The notes under the pieces were generated by a model. It did no database searches. It was not told the origin of the DNA and saw only the letters and a program-made list of their open reading frames with translations. This document shows positions 6,413-15,323 of a stretch of 64,000 nucleotides of DNA, in pieces; within the stretch, counting starts at the first letter, position 1; each line of letters opens with the position of its first letter. Made by a program: the position numbers and the translations under genes. The stretch comes from DMER64 sp964600385 (GTDB taxonomy: Bacteria > Bacteroidota > Bacteroidia > Bacteroidales > UBA932), in NCBI GenBank assembly GCA_964600385.1, contig CAZRJC010000001.1, positions 124,001 through 188,000 on the forward strand, written 5' to 3'.

Positions 6413-7780
6413 TTTATTTAATAAAGCAGCTGATGCAACAGTTTCCTGCTCACCCGTAGCCAGGTTCTTTACCGTAACGGTTCCCTCTGCCAATTCGTTT
6501 TCACCAATAATAGCCGCATAGGCTATACCACGACGCGATGCATAATCGAATTGCTTCTTCATCTTGGCCGGATCGGGGTACAATTCGGCTGCAATGCCGG
6601 AATCGCGCAACGATTTGATATACCTCAATGCCTGAATCGATTCCGATTCTCCCATGTTGAAAAACAACACAACAGGTGCATCCTGTACCTCGGGCGGGAA
6701 ACGGTCCAGTCCCAGCAACACATCGTAGATCCGGTCGGCTCCGAATGAAATGCCGACACCCGACATGTCTTTCAGACCAAAAATGCCCGTCAGGTCATCG
6801 TAACGCCCGCCGCCGCATATGCTTCCTATGGAATAATCAAGAGCCTTCACTTCAAAGATAGCTCCTGTATAGTAGTTCAGTCCGCGGGCCAGGCTAAGAT
6901 CCAGCTCGACTTCCTGTGACACGCCCGTCTTATCTATCAGATCAAACAGCGTTTCAAGCTCCCGGACGCCTTCCATTCCGATTTCCGATGCGCCTCCTTC
7001 AAAAAGCGAGCGTAAAAATGCAATCTTCTGTCCGGAATTTCCCTGAAAAAGCAATAACGGTTCCAATACGGCAACGGCCTGCGCGGAAATACCTTTTTCA
7101 TATAATTCCTCCTTTACGGCTTCCAGACTCGTCTTTTCCAGCTTATCAATGGCAACGGTGATATCGATAATCTGCCCGGGACAACCCATGATCCCTGCAA
7201 TTCCGCTCAGGACCTTACGGTTGTTTATCTTGAGCAGTACCCTTATCCCGAATCTGGAAAACACACTGTCCACCAACTGAGCCATTTCCAGTTCGTTATA
7301 CATGGAATCGGACCCGATCACATCGGCATCACACTGATAAAATTCACGATAACGGCCCTTCTGAGGTCTGTCAGCCCGCCAGACTGGCTGCAACTGGTAA
7401 CGTTTGAAAGGAAAAACGAGCTCATTCTGATGCTGAACCACAAAACGGGCAAAGGGCACGGTAAGGTCATAACGGAGCCCCTTCTCACACACCTTTAGTG
7501 ACAATGCAGCGGAATCCTTATCATCGGGATTTTCCGTAACGAGGCCGGCCACCGGAGCAAAACTGTTCCCTGAATTCAGGATTTTAAACAGGAGCTTGTC
7601 CCCTTCTTCCCCGTATTTTCCCAACAAAGTCGAGAGGTTTTCCATGGCAGGCGTTTCAATGGGGGCATAGCCGAACTGTTTGAAAACACTGCGGATGGTA
7701 TCGAATATATAATTCCTGCGGGCAGCCTCAACAGGGTTAAAATCACGTGTTCCTTTAGGTATGGAGGGTTTCTGTGCCAT
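6401..7780 (-). CDS. hisS: Histidyl-tRNA synthetase
   Basis: Class II aminoacyl-tRNA synthetase of 459 residues that charges tRNA-His. Visible motifs are the N-terminal KGTRDF, motif 2 (FRP-like RADRPQKGRYREFYQCD), the histidine-binding RGLNYYTG and GGGRYDDL, and a C-terminal anticodon-binding domain. I start at the ATG at 7780 (MAQKPSIPKGTRDF); the open frame extends to 8002 but the extra 74 codons are out of character and overlap the divergent gene. A minus-strand TATTTTTG (7811-7804) gives a leader of about 20 nt. The start codons of hisS and the divergent phosphoesterase are only 20 bp apart. Confidence 0.97.
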   Translation of the reverse strand: MAQKPSIPKGTRDFNPVEAARRNYIFDTIRSVFKQFGYAPIETPAMENLSTLLGKYGEEGDKLLFKILNSGNSFAPVAGLVTENPDDKDSAALSLKVCEKGLRYDLTVPFARFVVQHQNELVFPFKRYQLQPVWRADRPQKGRYREFYQCDADVIGSDSMYNELEMAQLVDSVFSRFGIRVLLKINNRKVLSGIAGIMGCPGQIIDITVAIDKLEKTSLEAVKEELYEKGISAQAVAVLEPLLLFQGNSGQKIAFLRSLFEGGASEIGMEGVRELETLFDLIDKTGVSQEVELDLSLARGLNYYTGAIFEVKALDYSIGSICGGGRYDDLTGIFGLKDMSGVGISFGADRIYDVLLGLDRFPPEVQDAPVVLFFNMGESESIQALRYIKSLRDSGIAAELYPDPAKMKKQFDYASRRGIAYAAIIGENELAEGTVTVKNLATGEQETVASAALLNKFGM

Positions 7781-7789
7781 TATGTTTAT

Positions 7790-7811
7790 TAGATTTGTAC
7801 ATGCAAAAATA
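7790..7811. promoter_or_regulatory. Face-to-face -7 boxes of hisS and the phosphoesterase gene
   Basis: TAGATTTG (7790-7797) points right and ends 3 nt before the ATG at 7801. TATTTTTG on the minus strand (7811-7804) points left toward hisS and lies inside the first codons of the rightward gene. Both predicted start sites fall within about 5 bp of 7800. Confidence 0.5.
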
Positions 7812-10173
7812 CACGAAAACCTTGAAACTGAAAATAATTGCCCTCTTCCTGGTTGTAACGGCACTGCCCATGGGAGCACAAACCACCGTAACAGGCCGGG
7901 TGTTTTCAGACAACAACAAAAACCGGACGCAGGACTTGGGTGAACAACCGTTACCCGGCATTTGGGTAACCGACGGTTTTTCAATGACCTGTACAGATGC
8001 AAAAGGGAACTATACCCTTGAAATCAATACGGAATGTGTTCACGTTTACCTTCGTATTCCCGATAAATTCCGGCCCTCCGGAGATTTTTATCAAACTTTC
8101 GTGCCAGACAAGACAAAAGGTTATGACTTCGGGCTCGTCCCGACCCCCGATGTCCCTGCGCGTTTTGTACAAATGGCCGATAACGAAGAGTCTATCTACA
8201 GGGAATGGATAGACGACATGAAACAGTGGCTGCGTAACGAACCGGTTGGCTTTGTCATAGTGACGGGTGATATATGCTATACGAACGGACTTTCTATGCA
8301 TGCCCGGGAATTCAATTCCCGCACCATGGACACACCCGTTTTTTATACATTAGGCAACCACGATCTGGTTCACTACGGGCAACACGGCGATGACCTGTAC
8401 CGGGAACTTTTCGGTCCCGTCTGGTACTCATTCGATCTGGCCGACGTACACTTTATTGTATTACCCATGATGGCAGGTGATGTAAAACCATCCTACACGG
8501 CGTCCCAGTCTTTCAGCTGGGCTTCGAAAGATCTGGCCACGCTCAGACCGGGACAAAAGGTGGTTTTCTTTTCACACGACCTGCTATTATCAGAAAAAAA
8601 CGGACATTCCGTGCTTTCCTATAAATCGGACACGCTGGATATTTCTCCCTACAATGTGGAAGCCTATATTTACGGTCACCGGCACACCCAGATAACCCAA
8701 AGGTTCCCCGACGGTATTACCGCCTACGGGACCGGATGTGCGCACAAAGGGGCCATTGACCACACGCCGTCGCTGTACCGGGTATTCAACATTCTTCCGG
8801 ACGGTACACTGGACACATACGACCATTTCACCACGGTTAACAGGCAATTGCAGGCCAATGTGTATGCAATTGACGGAGTCTCCCGTATTCATGTGAACAC
8901 CTGGCATTCTGCAGCTTCTGTCATAAAAGTCACCGTCGGGAACGGAAAGGGCCAGCAGACATCCCTCAACCGGACCTCCTCATGGGGATGGGACGGAACG
9001 GCAGAGGATCCGCGTACGGTACGTGCTTACTGTACCGATGGAAGCCTTTTTGTGCAACACCTGGTTGACGGGGTGCAGCACCCGGCCCGTGGCCAATCCG
9101 CTCCGGTTCTGACCTGGGCTCTGCCCCTGGGTGGGTTATGTGCACCCAATCCACCGGTTACGGACGGAAAGAACATCTATATAGCCACTTACGACAACCG
9201 GATGGGCTCTGAAAACCGGATCACCGCCGTCAATCCTTCCAGTGGAGAGATCGTCTGGCATTTTCAAACAGAAAATGCAGTAAAAGGGCACATGGATCTG
9301 TCCGACGGACTGCTCATTGCAGCCGATGTCACAGGAACAGTCTACTGCCTGGACACCAAAACAGGAACGCCCCAATGGAAACGCGCCCTTTTCCCGGAAC
9401 GTTTCAGTACCGCTTACCAGATGGGCGTTGTTGCGGAGAACGGACGGGTCTATCTGAGCAATGGGGCAAACGGCTGTGCGCTCGACCTTCAGACAGGCGA
9501 AGTCCTCTGGAACAATAACTTTAAGCTCACAGGAATAACAAATATCACGCAACTGATGGTAACCGACAGCCTGCTTATCTCGGGGTCCCAGTGGAACGGC
9601 CGGCTGGCATTACGGAAAGACAACGGCGAAAAAATCTGGGGGCCTGTTGGAATCAACGACCTGAGCTATAACGATTCTGCACCCGTGCTTTTTGATGGAA
9701 AACTTTATTTCTGCTCACATACGCATATATCTGTTCTGGACCCCGCAACCGGAAAACTGTTGGAATCCCAACCAGCCGCTCCGGTCCTGGCAGGATCGGC
9801 CTCCAGGCCTTATGTTTCTGACAGTCTTATTATTGCCGGAACATACGACCGGGGAGTTGTAGCCTGGAACAGGCTCACTTTAAAACAGAAATGGAATTTC
9901 AGGACCAGGCCCGCACTGCTGTACACGGGAGCTTATTCCAAAGACTCGCAGGAAACAGTAGAGGCATCGCCCCTTGTAAAAGACGGTGTGGTATACTTTG
10001 GAGCGGGAGACGGTCGTTTTTATGCGGTATCTGAGAAAACCGGGACCTTTTTATGGAGCATCAACCTGGGAGCGCCTGTCCTGAGCAAAACCCTGCTCCT
10101 GTCCGATTCGGGAAAGGAATATCTTTTTGTTACCGATTTTTCCGGCACACTGTATAAGATCGCACTTCCGTGA
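7801..10173 (+). CDS. Secreted metallophosphoesterase with PQQ-like beta-propeller domain
   Basis: 790 residues, starting at the ATG at 7801 (an upstream in-frame ATG at 7774 overlaps hisS). Signal peptide about residues 1-27. Then a small beta-sandwich domain (TVTGRVFSDNNKNRTQDLGE; calcineurin-like N-terminal type), a calcineurin-like phosphoesterase with GDICY (about 153), GNHD (about 184), SHD (about 257) and GHRH (about 291), a C-terminal beta domain, and from about residue 430 a repeat region of outer-strand motifs such as SSGEIVWHF and KTGTPQWKRAL, typical of PQQ-like propellers. It probably hydrolyses phosphoesters in the periplasm or at the surface, the propeller serving binding. Its stop is 1 nt from that of the convergent nfnB-like gene. 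Confidence 0.88.
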   Translation: MQKYTKTLKLKIIALFLVVTALPMGAQTTVTGRVFSDNNKNRTQDLGEQPLPGIWVTDGFSMTCTDAKGNYTLEINTECVHVYLRIPDKFRPSGDFYQTFVPDKTKGYDFGLVPTPDVPARFVQMADNEESIYREWIDDMKQWLRNEPVGFVIVTGDICYTNGLSMHAREFNSRTMDTPVFYTLGNHDLVHYGQHGDDLYRELFGPVWYSFDLADVHFIVLPMMAGDVKPSYTASQSFSWASKDLATLRPGQKVVFFSHDLLLSEKNGHSVLSYKSDTLDISPYNVEAYIYGHRHTQITQRFPDGITAYGTGCAHKGAIDHTPSLYRVFNILPDGTLDTYDHFTTVNRQLQANVYAIDGVSRIHVNTWHSAASVIKVTVGNGKGQQTSLNRTSSWGWDGTAEDPRTVRAYCTDGSLFVQHLVDGVQHPARGQSAPVLTWALPLGGLCAPNPPVTDGKNIYIATYDNRMGSENRITAVNPSSGEIVWHFQTENAVKGHMDLSDGLLIAADVTGTVYCLDTKTGTPQWKRALFPERFSTAYQMGVVAENGRVYLSNGANGCALDLQTGEVLWNNNFKLTGITNITQLMVTDSLLISGSQWNGRLALRKDNGEKIWGPVGINDLSYNDSAPVLFDGKLYFCSHTHISVLDPATGKLLESQPAAPVLAGSASRPYVSDSLIIAGTYDRGVVAWNRLTLKQKWNFRTRPALLYTGAYSKDSQETVEASPLVKDGVVYFGAGDGRFYAVSEKTGTFLWSINLGAPVLSKTLLLSDSGKEYLFVTDFSGTLYKIALP

Positions 10174-10174
10174 A

Positions 10175-11557
10175 CTAGAGTGTATTCAGGTATTCGAGAA
10201 TAGCCTTTGCCGCCTTACGGCCGGCACCCATGGCCAGTATGACCGTGGCTGCACCGCTTACCACATCGCCGCCGGCAAATATACCGGGACGTGAAGTAAC
10301 TCCGTTATCATCGGCAATTATACCGTTGTATTTGTTTATGTCAAGCCCGGGTGTGGTTCTGGCTATCAAAGGATTGGCCATCGTGCCGAGGGCGATGACC
10401 ACCACATCGCATGTAATATCAAATTCAGAACCGGGAACTTCAACCGGCCGGCGACGTCCGCTTTCATCGGGTTCGCCCAGTTCCATGCGGATGCAGCGTA
10501 ATCCGGTAACCCAGCCTTTTTCATTTCCGAGCACCGAGGTGGGATTGCATAGCAATTGAAACACAATGCCTTCCTCTTTGGCGTGATGCACTTCTTCCAC
10601 ACGGGCAGGCATTTCTTTTTCCGTCCGGCGGTAAACCACCGTTACCCCGGCGCCCAGACGCAATGCGGTACGCGCGGCGTCCATGGCCACATTGCCGCCA
10701 CCTACCACCGCCACATGTTTGCCCACGTAAATGGGAGTGTCCGAATCGGGCGAATAAGCCGCCATGAGATTGCTGCGGGTGAGGAACTCGTTGGCAGACA
10801 CCACCCCGTTCAGGTTTTCACCCGGAATGCCCATGAATTTGGGAAGTCCGGCGCCTGAGCCTACAAACACGGCATGGAAGCCTTCCCGGTCCATAAGCTC
10901 ATCTATTGTGACCGTGCGGCCCACCACTACGTTAGTTTCTATGGTTACGCCGAGTTTCCTGACCTGGTCAATTTCGTAGGCCACCACTTCGTCCTTGGGC
11001 AGTCTGAATTCTGGAATCCCGTATACCAGCACGCCTCCGGGTTTGTGAAGCGCTTCAAAAACGGTTACCTGGCAACCGGCTTTGGCCAGGTCGGTAGCAC
11101 AGGCCAGTCCGGCAGGACCCGACCCAATAACCGCTACTTTTTTCCCGTTGGAAGGAGCCACGGCAACCGTTGAATAGTTGCTTTTTCTTGCCCAGTCGGC
11201 CACGTAACGTTCCAGTTTGCCAATGGCTACCGGCTGGTGTTTTATTCCCATGATACAAGATCCTTCGCACTGGGTTTCCTGGGGACATACCCTGCCGCAA
11301 ACGGCCGGCAAGGAAGAATCAGCTGCAATCACAGACGCTGCTTCCTCCATGTTGTCTGCATGCATGGCGGCAATAAACAGGGGAATATTAATGGATACAG
11401 GACAGCCCGTTACACATTTTGGATTTTTACACTGGAGGCAGCGCGAAGCTTCCAGAATGGCTTCCTCGCGGTTGTATCCGAAACTCACCTCTTCAAAATT
11501 ATGCGCTCTTTCCTGAGGATTCTGCTCGCGTACGGGAACTCTGGGAATATTATTCAT
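10175..11557 (-). CDS. NfnB/GltD-like NADPH-dependent flavoprotein subunit
   Basis: 460-residue flavoprotein related to the small subunit of glutamate synthase (often named GltA). The N-terminus binds iron-sulfur clusters through C40, C43, C48, C52 and C87, C91, C97, C101. Two Rossmann folds follow: FAD (AVIGSGPAGLACA, about 140) and NADPH (VVGGGNVAMDAAR, about 286). No glutamate synthase large subunit is nearby. Instead the gene overlaps by 8 nt an NfnA-like gene, so the pair more likely forms an NADH-dependent ferredoxin:NADP+ oxidoreductase (electron-bifurcating transhydrogenase). A sulfide-dehydrogenase-like role is the main alternative. Confidence 0.88.
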   Translation of the reverse strand: MNNIPRVPVREQNPQERAHNFEEVSFGYNREEAILEASRCLQCKNPKCVTGCPVSINIPLFIAAMHADNMEEAASVIAADSSLPAVCGRVCPQETQCEGSCIMGIKHQPVAIGKLERYVADWARKSNYSTVAVAPSNGKKVAVIGSGPAGLACATDLAKAGCQVTVFEALHKPGGVLVYGIPEFRLPKDEVVAYEIDQVRKLGVTIETNVVVGRTVTIDELMDREGFHAVFVGSGAGLPKFMGIPGENLNGVVSANEFLTRSNLMAAYSPDSDTPIYVGKHVAVVGGGNVAMDAARTALRLGAGVTVVYRRTEKEMPARVEEVHHAKEEGIVFQLLCNPTSVLGNEKGWVTGLRCIRMELGEPDESGRRRPVEVPGSEFDITCDVVVIALGTMANPLIARTTPGLDINKYNGIIADDNGVTSRPGIFAGGDVVSGAATVILAMGAGRKAAKAILEYLNTL

Positions 11558-12410
11558 GGCTGTGCAAATCTATAAAACATTTATGGTCGGCTTCCGTTTC
11601 CTGTGTTTTGTACATGCCCTGACGCCTCATGGCCTCTTCAAAGTCAACCTGGTAAGCGTCAAACTCGGGTCCTTCAACACAGGCGAACCGCGTTTTGCCC
11701 CCCACCGTCACACGACATGCCCCGCACATTCCCGTGCCGTCTACCATAAGGGTGTTCAGGCTGACGATCAACGGCAGATTATAAGGCTTTGTTGTTAACG
11801 TCACAAACTTCATCATAATCATGGGACCTATGGCAACGGCCTGGTCATAAACCGCCCCGTTATTCATAAGCTCTTTAATCTTCTCGGTAACAAGGCCTTT
11901 GAAACCGTACGACCCGTCATCTGTGCAGATATATAAATTATCGCAAACGGATTTCATTTCGTTCTCGAATATCACCAGGTCCTTTGTTTTGGCACCAATA
12001 ATCACATCGGCCTTCACACCGCGTTCGTGCAGGTATTTGACCTGGGGATATACAGGCGCAGTACCCAGACCGCCGGCAATGAACAAATATTTCATTCCCT
12101 GTAACTTTTGGTCGGTAAAATGTATGAATTCCGAAGGAAGTCCCAGCGGACCCACAAAATCGGGGAAAGCATCCCCTTCATTAAAAGAAAGTATCTTGCG
12201 GGAAGAAGCTCCCACCATTTGCGTCACAATAGTAACGGTCCCTTTTTCTGCATTATAATCGCAGATTGTCAAAGGGATCCGCTCTCCTTTGACATCGGTA
12301 CGCAAAATGATGAATTGACCGGGTTTGGCGCTGGAAGCCACCCGTGGTGCCAAGACATCCATCAGGCAGATATTGGGGGCCAGCATCTGTTTCTTAAGAA
12401 TAGGGAACAT
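11550..12410 (-). CDS. NfnA-like FAD/NAD-binding subunit with [2Fe-2S] site
   Basis: 286 residues of the ferredoxin-reductase/PyrK family. An FAD-binding barrel with RIPLTIC (about 44-50) is followed by an NAD domain (FIAGGLGTAPVYP, 110-122) and a C-terminal cluster site with D224, C229, C232 and C244 (DGTGMCGAC, then FACVEGPEF). In characterised NfnA the [2Fe-2S] cluster uses three cysteines and one aspartate; the same spacing is present here, which favours NfnA over PyrK. It is the first gene of the pair and has a -7 box 24 nt upstream of its ATG. Confidence 0.88.
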   Translation of the reverse strand: MFPILKKQMLAPNICLMDVLAPRVASSAKPGQFIILRTDVKGERIPLTICDYNAEKGTVTIVTQMVGASSRKILSFNEGDAFPDFVGPLGLPSEFIHFTDQKLQGMKYLFIAGGLGTAPVYPQVKYLHERGVKADVIIGAKTKDLVIFENEMKSVCDNLYICTDDGSYGFKGLVTEKIKELMNNGAVYDQAVAIGPMIMMKFVTLTTKPYNLPLIVSLNTLMVDGTGMCGACRVTVGGKTRFACVEGPEFDAYQVDFEEAMRRQGMYKTQETEADHKCFIDLHSHE

Positions 12411-12434
12411 AACGGGATTTTATTAATCAGGAAC

Positions 12435-12442
12435 CAAAGATA
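12435..12442 (-). promoter_or_regulatory. -7 box of the nfnAB-like operon
   Basis: Minus-strand TATCTTTG, 24 nt upstream of the ATG at 12410. No matching TTTG was found at -33. It lies just past the terminator of the upstream gene. Confidence 0.5.
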
Positions 12443-12443
12443 T

Positions 12444-12473
12444 GAAAAAATCCCGGCCTGCCTATGGCAGCCT
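12444..12473 (-). terminator. Terminator overlapping the stop codon of the GH9 gene
   Basis: CTGCC-ATA-GGCAG stem-loop read on the minus strand (12470-12458), extended by an imperfect G/C pair, then a run of six T (12450-12445). The TAG stop of the GH9 gene lies in the hairpin itself. Confidence 0.6.
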
Positions 12474-14984
12474 AACGAAAGAGTACCCTCTTGTTCCCAT
12501 TACTTTAAGGATCTCATCCAGTCGCTCATACAGACGGTCGGTGCGTGTTTCCTCTATTCCGGGATGAATAAGTATAATGGCTCCGTTCAAACCGTTCTTT
12601 TTCTCAAAAGCGTACAACTGGTCTATTAATTCCTGGGAAGACTTATACGATGCCATGTCGGGAGTCGTATAATCCGCATTGGTGCGGATCCCGGGGGTTA
12701 TGTTAATCAGCTGCATGCCCATGGATGCTGTCACCCTTACTGTTTCTGAATTATAGTGTTCATAGGAAGGCATGAACCAGTTCACGCCGGCGGGATCCAC
12801 CCCCACTCTCTTCAGTTCAGCCAGGTTGGTGGCAATATCCCGCCTGAGGCTGTCTGCCGAAACCAGCGACTGTTCAACATCCGCTCCCCAGGGCGCATAC
12901 AAAAGATGCCGGTCTCCGTGCGGCCCCACATAATGGCCGTCCCTGACAATATCCTGTACCAGTTTTTTCCACTCAGTCATCCGCAGGCAGTTGCCGGTCA
13001 GAAAGAATGAAGCTTTTACTTTATGTTTCTTAAGTGTCTTTAAAACAGCCTCCCCGCCGTTAAAGCGCTCATCTGCAGTAAAAACAAGATATATCTCTTT
13101 TTTTGCCCTGTCCATCCCTACAATACCACCCATGGCATTTCGAACCAGTTGATCGGCGACCGTCTTCCCTTCAAGTTCTTTTTGTGAAAGATAATAGCTC
13201 AGCGATGCCGTCCCGTCCATGGTGGGTTCATTGGTCGCATAATCCCATATCTCGTCGTGATACAGCGCCACTCCGTTATTGAAAGGGGCATAGGGATCCT
13301 TTCCGTCACTCATGGAAAGGTATTCACCGTGGGCATTATGGCGCTCTCTGAGCAGCGGACCGTCCACCAGACCGCCCGGGGTGTTTTTGCCAATGGCCAC
13401 CAGATAGGATGAATGGGGCCGCTCGGGATAATCACTGCCTTTTGGAAATTCTACAATCATGGAAGTTCCCCAGGGATTACAGCCGAAAAGCCAGTCACGC
13501 AAAGCTGCCTCCATGCGGGCATAGGTTGTGTCTCCCGTTGCCGTGCGGTACAGGTGTGCCTGTGTGATGGCCGCGGCAACCAGATTATTGGAACACCACA
13601 TATATGGAATTCCGTTCATAAAAGCACAATCCGAGGCACGCTGTCTCATGTATTCCAGTCCCTGGCGCATGTAGCCGGCATATTTGACCGATACGGCAGG
13701 GTCTTCGGCAACAGCCAGGTAATAGTGTCCCAGGTTGACAAACGGATAAAACTGGTAATGGCGGGCCCGACCCAGCTCCATCCATGGAGTCACTTCTTCC
13801 AGTTGTCCCCAGTAATCGGCTTTTTGGAGCCATTCGGCGTCACCGGACAGATGAAAGAAGGTGGCGGCGGCCAGTTCCACATCGTCCACGTAATTATCCT
13901 CTTCGTAGAAATAGGGAGACACCACACAACATGTCTGGGTATTTCCCGGTTTTTCTTCTGCAAAAATATACGCAGGAAGGGCTTTAGCCTCCATGGCAGC
14001 CGAAAACGCCGGATCTGTTTCCCTGAAAAGTTCGGCTCCCATCGCAAAGGCCGAGGCAAATTTCCCGGCCGAGGAAGCCACTCCCGTGGTTCGGTTGATG
14101 TGCGTGCGCAATCCCTGACGCTCACCGGTGATGAAGTACACCGGACGTCCGGCATCGGGGCCCCATCCGTAATCGGCCCTGTCGTTCACGGGAAGCCGGA
14201 ACCCCACATGGTCGCGGTCATCGGCAATCTGGTTGAACATCACTTTGTCCTCGGGGTTCATTTTCATAAGCCATTCCAGGCCCCAGCGGATCTCGTCCAG
14301 GATGTCGGGCTGCCCGTTGGCTCCGGGACGACCGGTGGCATCAAAACGGTCTTTGAACACACTCTTGTCTTTTGCCTGGTTATAGGCAAACATCATCTGA
14401 TACGTGGCATTCGCGCTGGTGGTAAGGTACTGTAGGTAATCGGTGGCATCGTGCCATCCGCCCGTGACGTCAATTTTCTCCCCGGAGCGGGTCGGATGAA
14501 GGACAATGTATCCGTCGTTCTGATGGCACTGAGCGTCCAGAAAAGGATTGTCGCCGCAGCGCTGCTGACGCATATAGGTTAAAAGGAAATCCGATGCTCC
14601 GTCATATACCTCGGCCCCTATTCTGAACCAGGGCGAACTCACCGTTCCGCGGCCGCTCACCGGCACTTCAACACGGTATCCTCCCTCCCGGGCAAACCGC
14701 GAAAAATCCAGACGGTAAGCAGTAGCCATGCCCCATTTTTGGGCCGACACTTCCCTGACCAGTCCTTCATTCAGGGTCCCTTTAAATACGACCCTGCCTG
14801 TTTTTATTTCCACGAGGCTGAACGAGTCAACAACCACCTCTTCACCGGCTATCAGGACGGCCTCCTTAATATCACCGGGAAGATAGCCCAACTGATTGAT
14901 CCGGATCCAGACGCCGGATTCCTGAGCCTGCAGAGGGCCCGTCATGCACCAAAGGGCAATAGAAACAAACAGGGATCGTATCAT
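12462..14984 (-). CDS. GH9 glycoside hydrolase fused to a polysaccharide deacetylase domain
   Basis: 840 residues, secreted (signal peptide about 1-20). An N-terminal Ig-like domain of cellulase type (INQLGYLPGD, about 29-125) precedes a GH9 alpha/alpha-barrel (about 130-610) with the catalytic aspartates in GGWHDATDY (D179, D182) and the general acid in NEPTMDGTA (E586). From about 620 to the end is a NodB-like deacetylase with TADER (D638, E639) in place of TFDDG, HGDRH as the second motif, MPSYE in place of RxPYG, and LIHPG near the end. GH9 enzymes cleave beta-1,4-glucans, and some are exo-glucosaminidases; coupling to a deacetylase would suit chitin- or chitosan-type oligomers. It starts 4 nt after the HMA gene, so it shares that operon. 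Confidence 0.88.
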   Translation of the reverse strand: MIRSLFVSIALWCMTGPLQAQESGVWIRINQLGYLPGDIKEAVLIAGEEVVVDSFSLVEIKTGRVVFKGTLNEGLVREVSAQKWGMATAYRLDFSRFAREGGYRVEVPVSGRGTVSSPWFRIGAEVYDGASDFLLTYMRQQRCGDNPFLDAQCHQNDGYIVLHPTRSGEKIDVTGGWHDATDYLQYLTTSANATYQMMFAYNQAKDKSVFKDRFDATGRPGANGQPDILDEIRWGLEWLMKMNPEDKVMFNQIADDRDHVGFRLPVNDRADYGWGPDAGRPVYFITGERQGLRTHINRTTGVASSAGKFASAFAMGAELFRETDPAFSAAMEAKALPAYIFAEEKPGNTQTCCVVSPYFYEEDNYVDDVELAAATFFHLSGDAEWLQKADYWGQLEEVTPWMELGRARHYQFYPFVNLGHYYLAVAEDPAVSVKYAGYMRQGLEYMRQRASDCAFMNGIPYMWCSNNLVAAAITQAHLYRTATGDTTYARMEAALRDWLFGCNPWGTSMIVEFPKGSDYPERPHSSYLVAIGKNTPGGLVDGPLLRERHNAHGEYLSMSDGKDPYAPFNNGVALYHDEIWDYATNEPTMDGTASLSYYLSQKELEGKTVADQLVRNAMGGIVGMDRAKKEIYLVFTADERFNGGEAVLKTLKKHKVKASFFLTGNCLRMTEWKKLVQDIVRDGHYVGPHGDRHLLYAPWGADVEQSLVSADSLRRDIATNLAELKRVGVDPAGVNWFMPSYEHYNSETVRVTASMGMQLINITPGIRTNADYTTPDMASYKSSQELIDQLYAFEKKNGLNGAIILIHPGIEETRTDRLYERLDEILKVMGTRGYSFVRLP

Positions 14985-14988
14985 GATG

Positions 14989-15309
14989 TTATTGATTTGG
15001 TTTTACTTCTTCTGCCGTGTAACCAATCTTTTCAATGGCCTTTTTAAGTTTGTCCTTATCGGTCTTTGAAGGCTGATATTGTATCCAGACGGTCTTTTTA
15101 GGCACATCTACCTTCATGTCTTTCACTCCTTTTTCAAAAGGCAGTTTATCCCCAATCTTTTTGGCGCAGTGCTCACAATCGAGATTGGTCAGAAAAGTTA
15201 CTTCATCTGTCTTGCGGGAGTCTTTTTTCTCCTGGGCACCCGCCTGCAGGGCTACGAAAAGGCATGCACATACAAAAACGGCAGCAACTAATTTAATGTT
15301 ATTTTTCAT
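14989..15309 (-). CDS. Exported heavy-metal-associated (HMA) domain protein
   Basis: 106 residues with a signal peptide (cleavage near AGAQ, residue 26) and an HMA fold of ferredoxin-like type at about 35-102. The metal-binding motif is DCEHC (C45, C48), with one residue fewer before the first Cys than the usual GMTCxxC. Such exported MerP-like proteins carry soft metals such as Cu(I) or Hg(II) in the periplasm. It lies 14 nt downstream of the TonB receptor gene and 4 nt upstream of the GH9 fusion gene. Confidence 0.88.
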   Translation of the reverse strand: MKNNIKLVAAVFVCACLFVALQAGAQEKKDSRKTDEVTFLTNLDCEHCAKKIGDKLPFEKGVKDMKVDVPKKTVWIQYQPSKTDKDKLKKAIEKIGYTAEEVKPNQ

Positions 15310-15323
15310 ATCTGTCTAATTTA

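Noticed and set aside
7781..8002. N-terminal extension of hisS
   Set aside because: The extra 74 codons are antisense to the phosphoesterase start and lack homology to known HisRS N-termini, whose KGTRDF motif follows the ATG at 7780.
13413..14435. 340-codon plus-strand open frame
   Set aside because: Antisense to the GH9 domain, whose catalytic motifs are intact; frame is open only because of codon bias.
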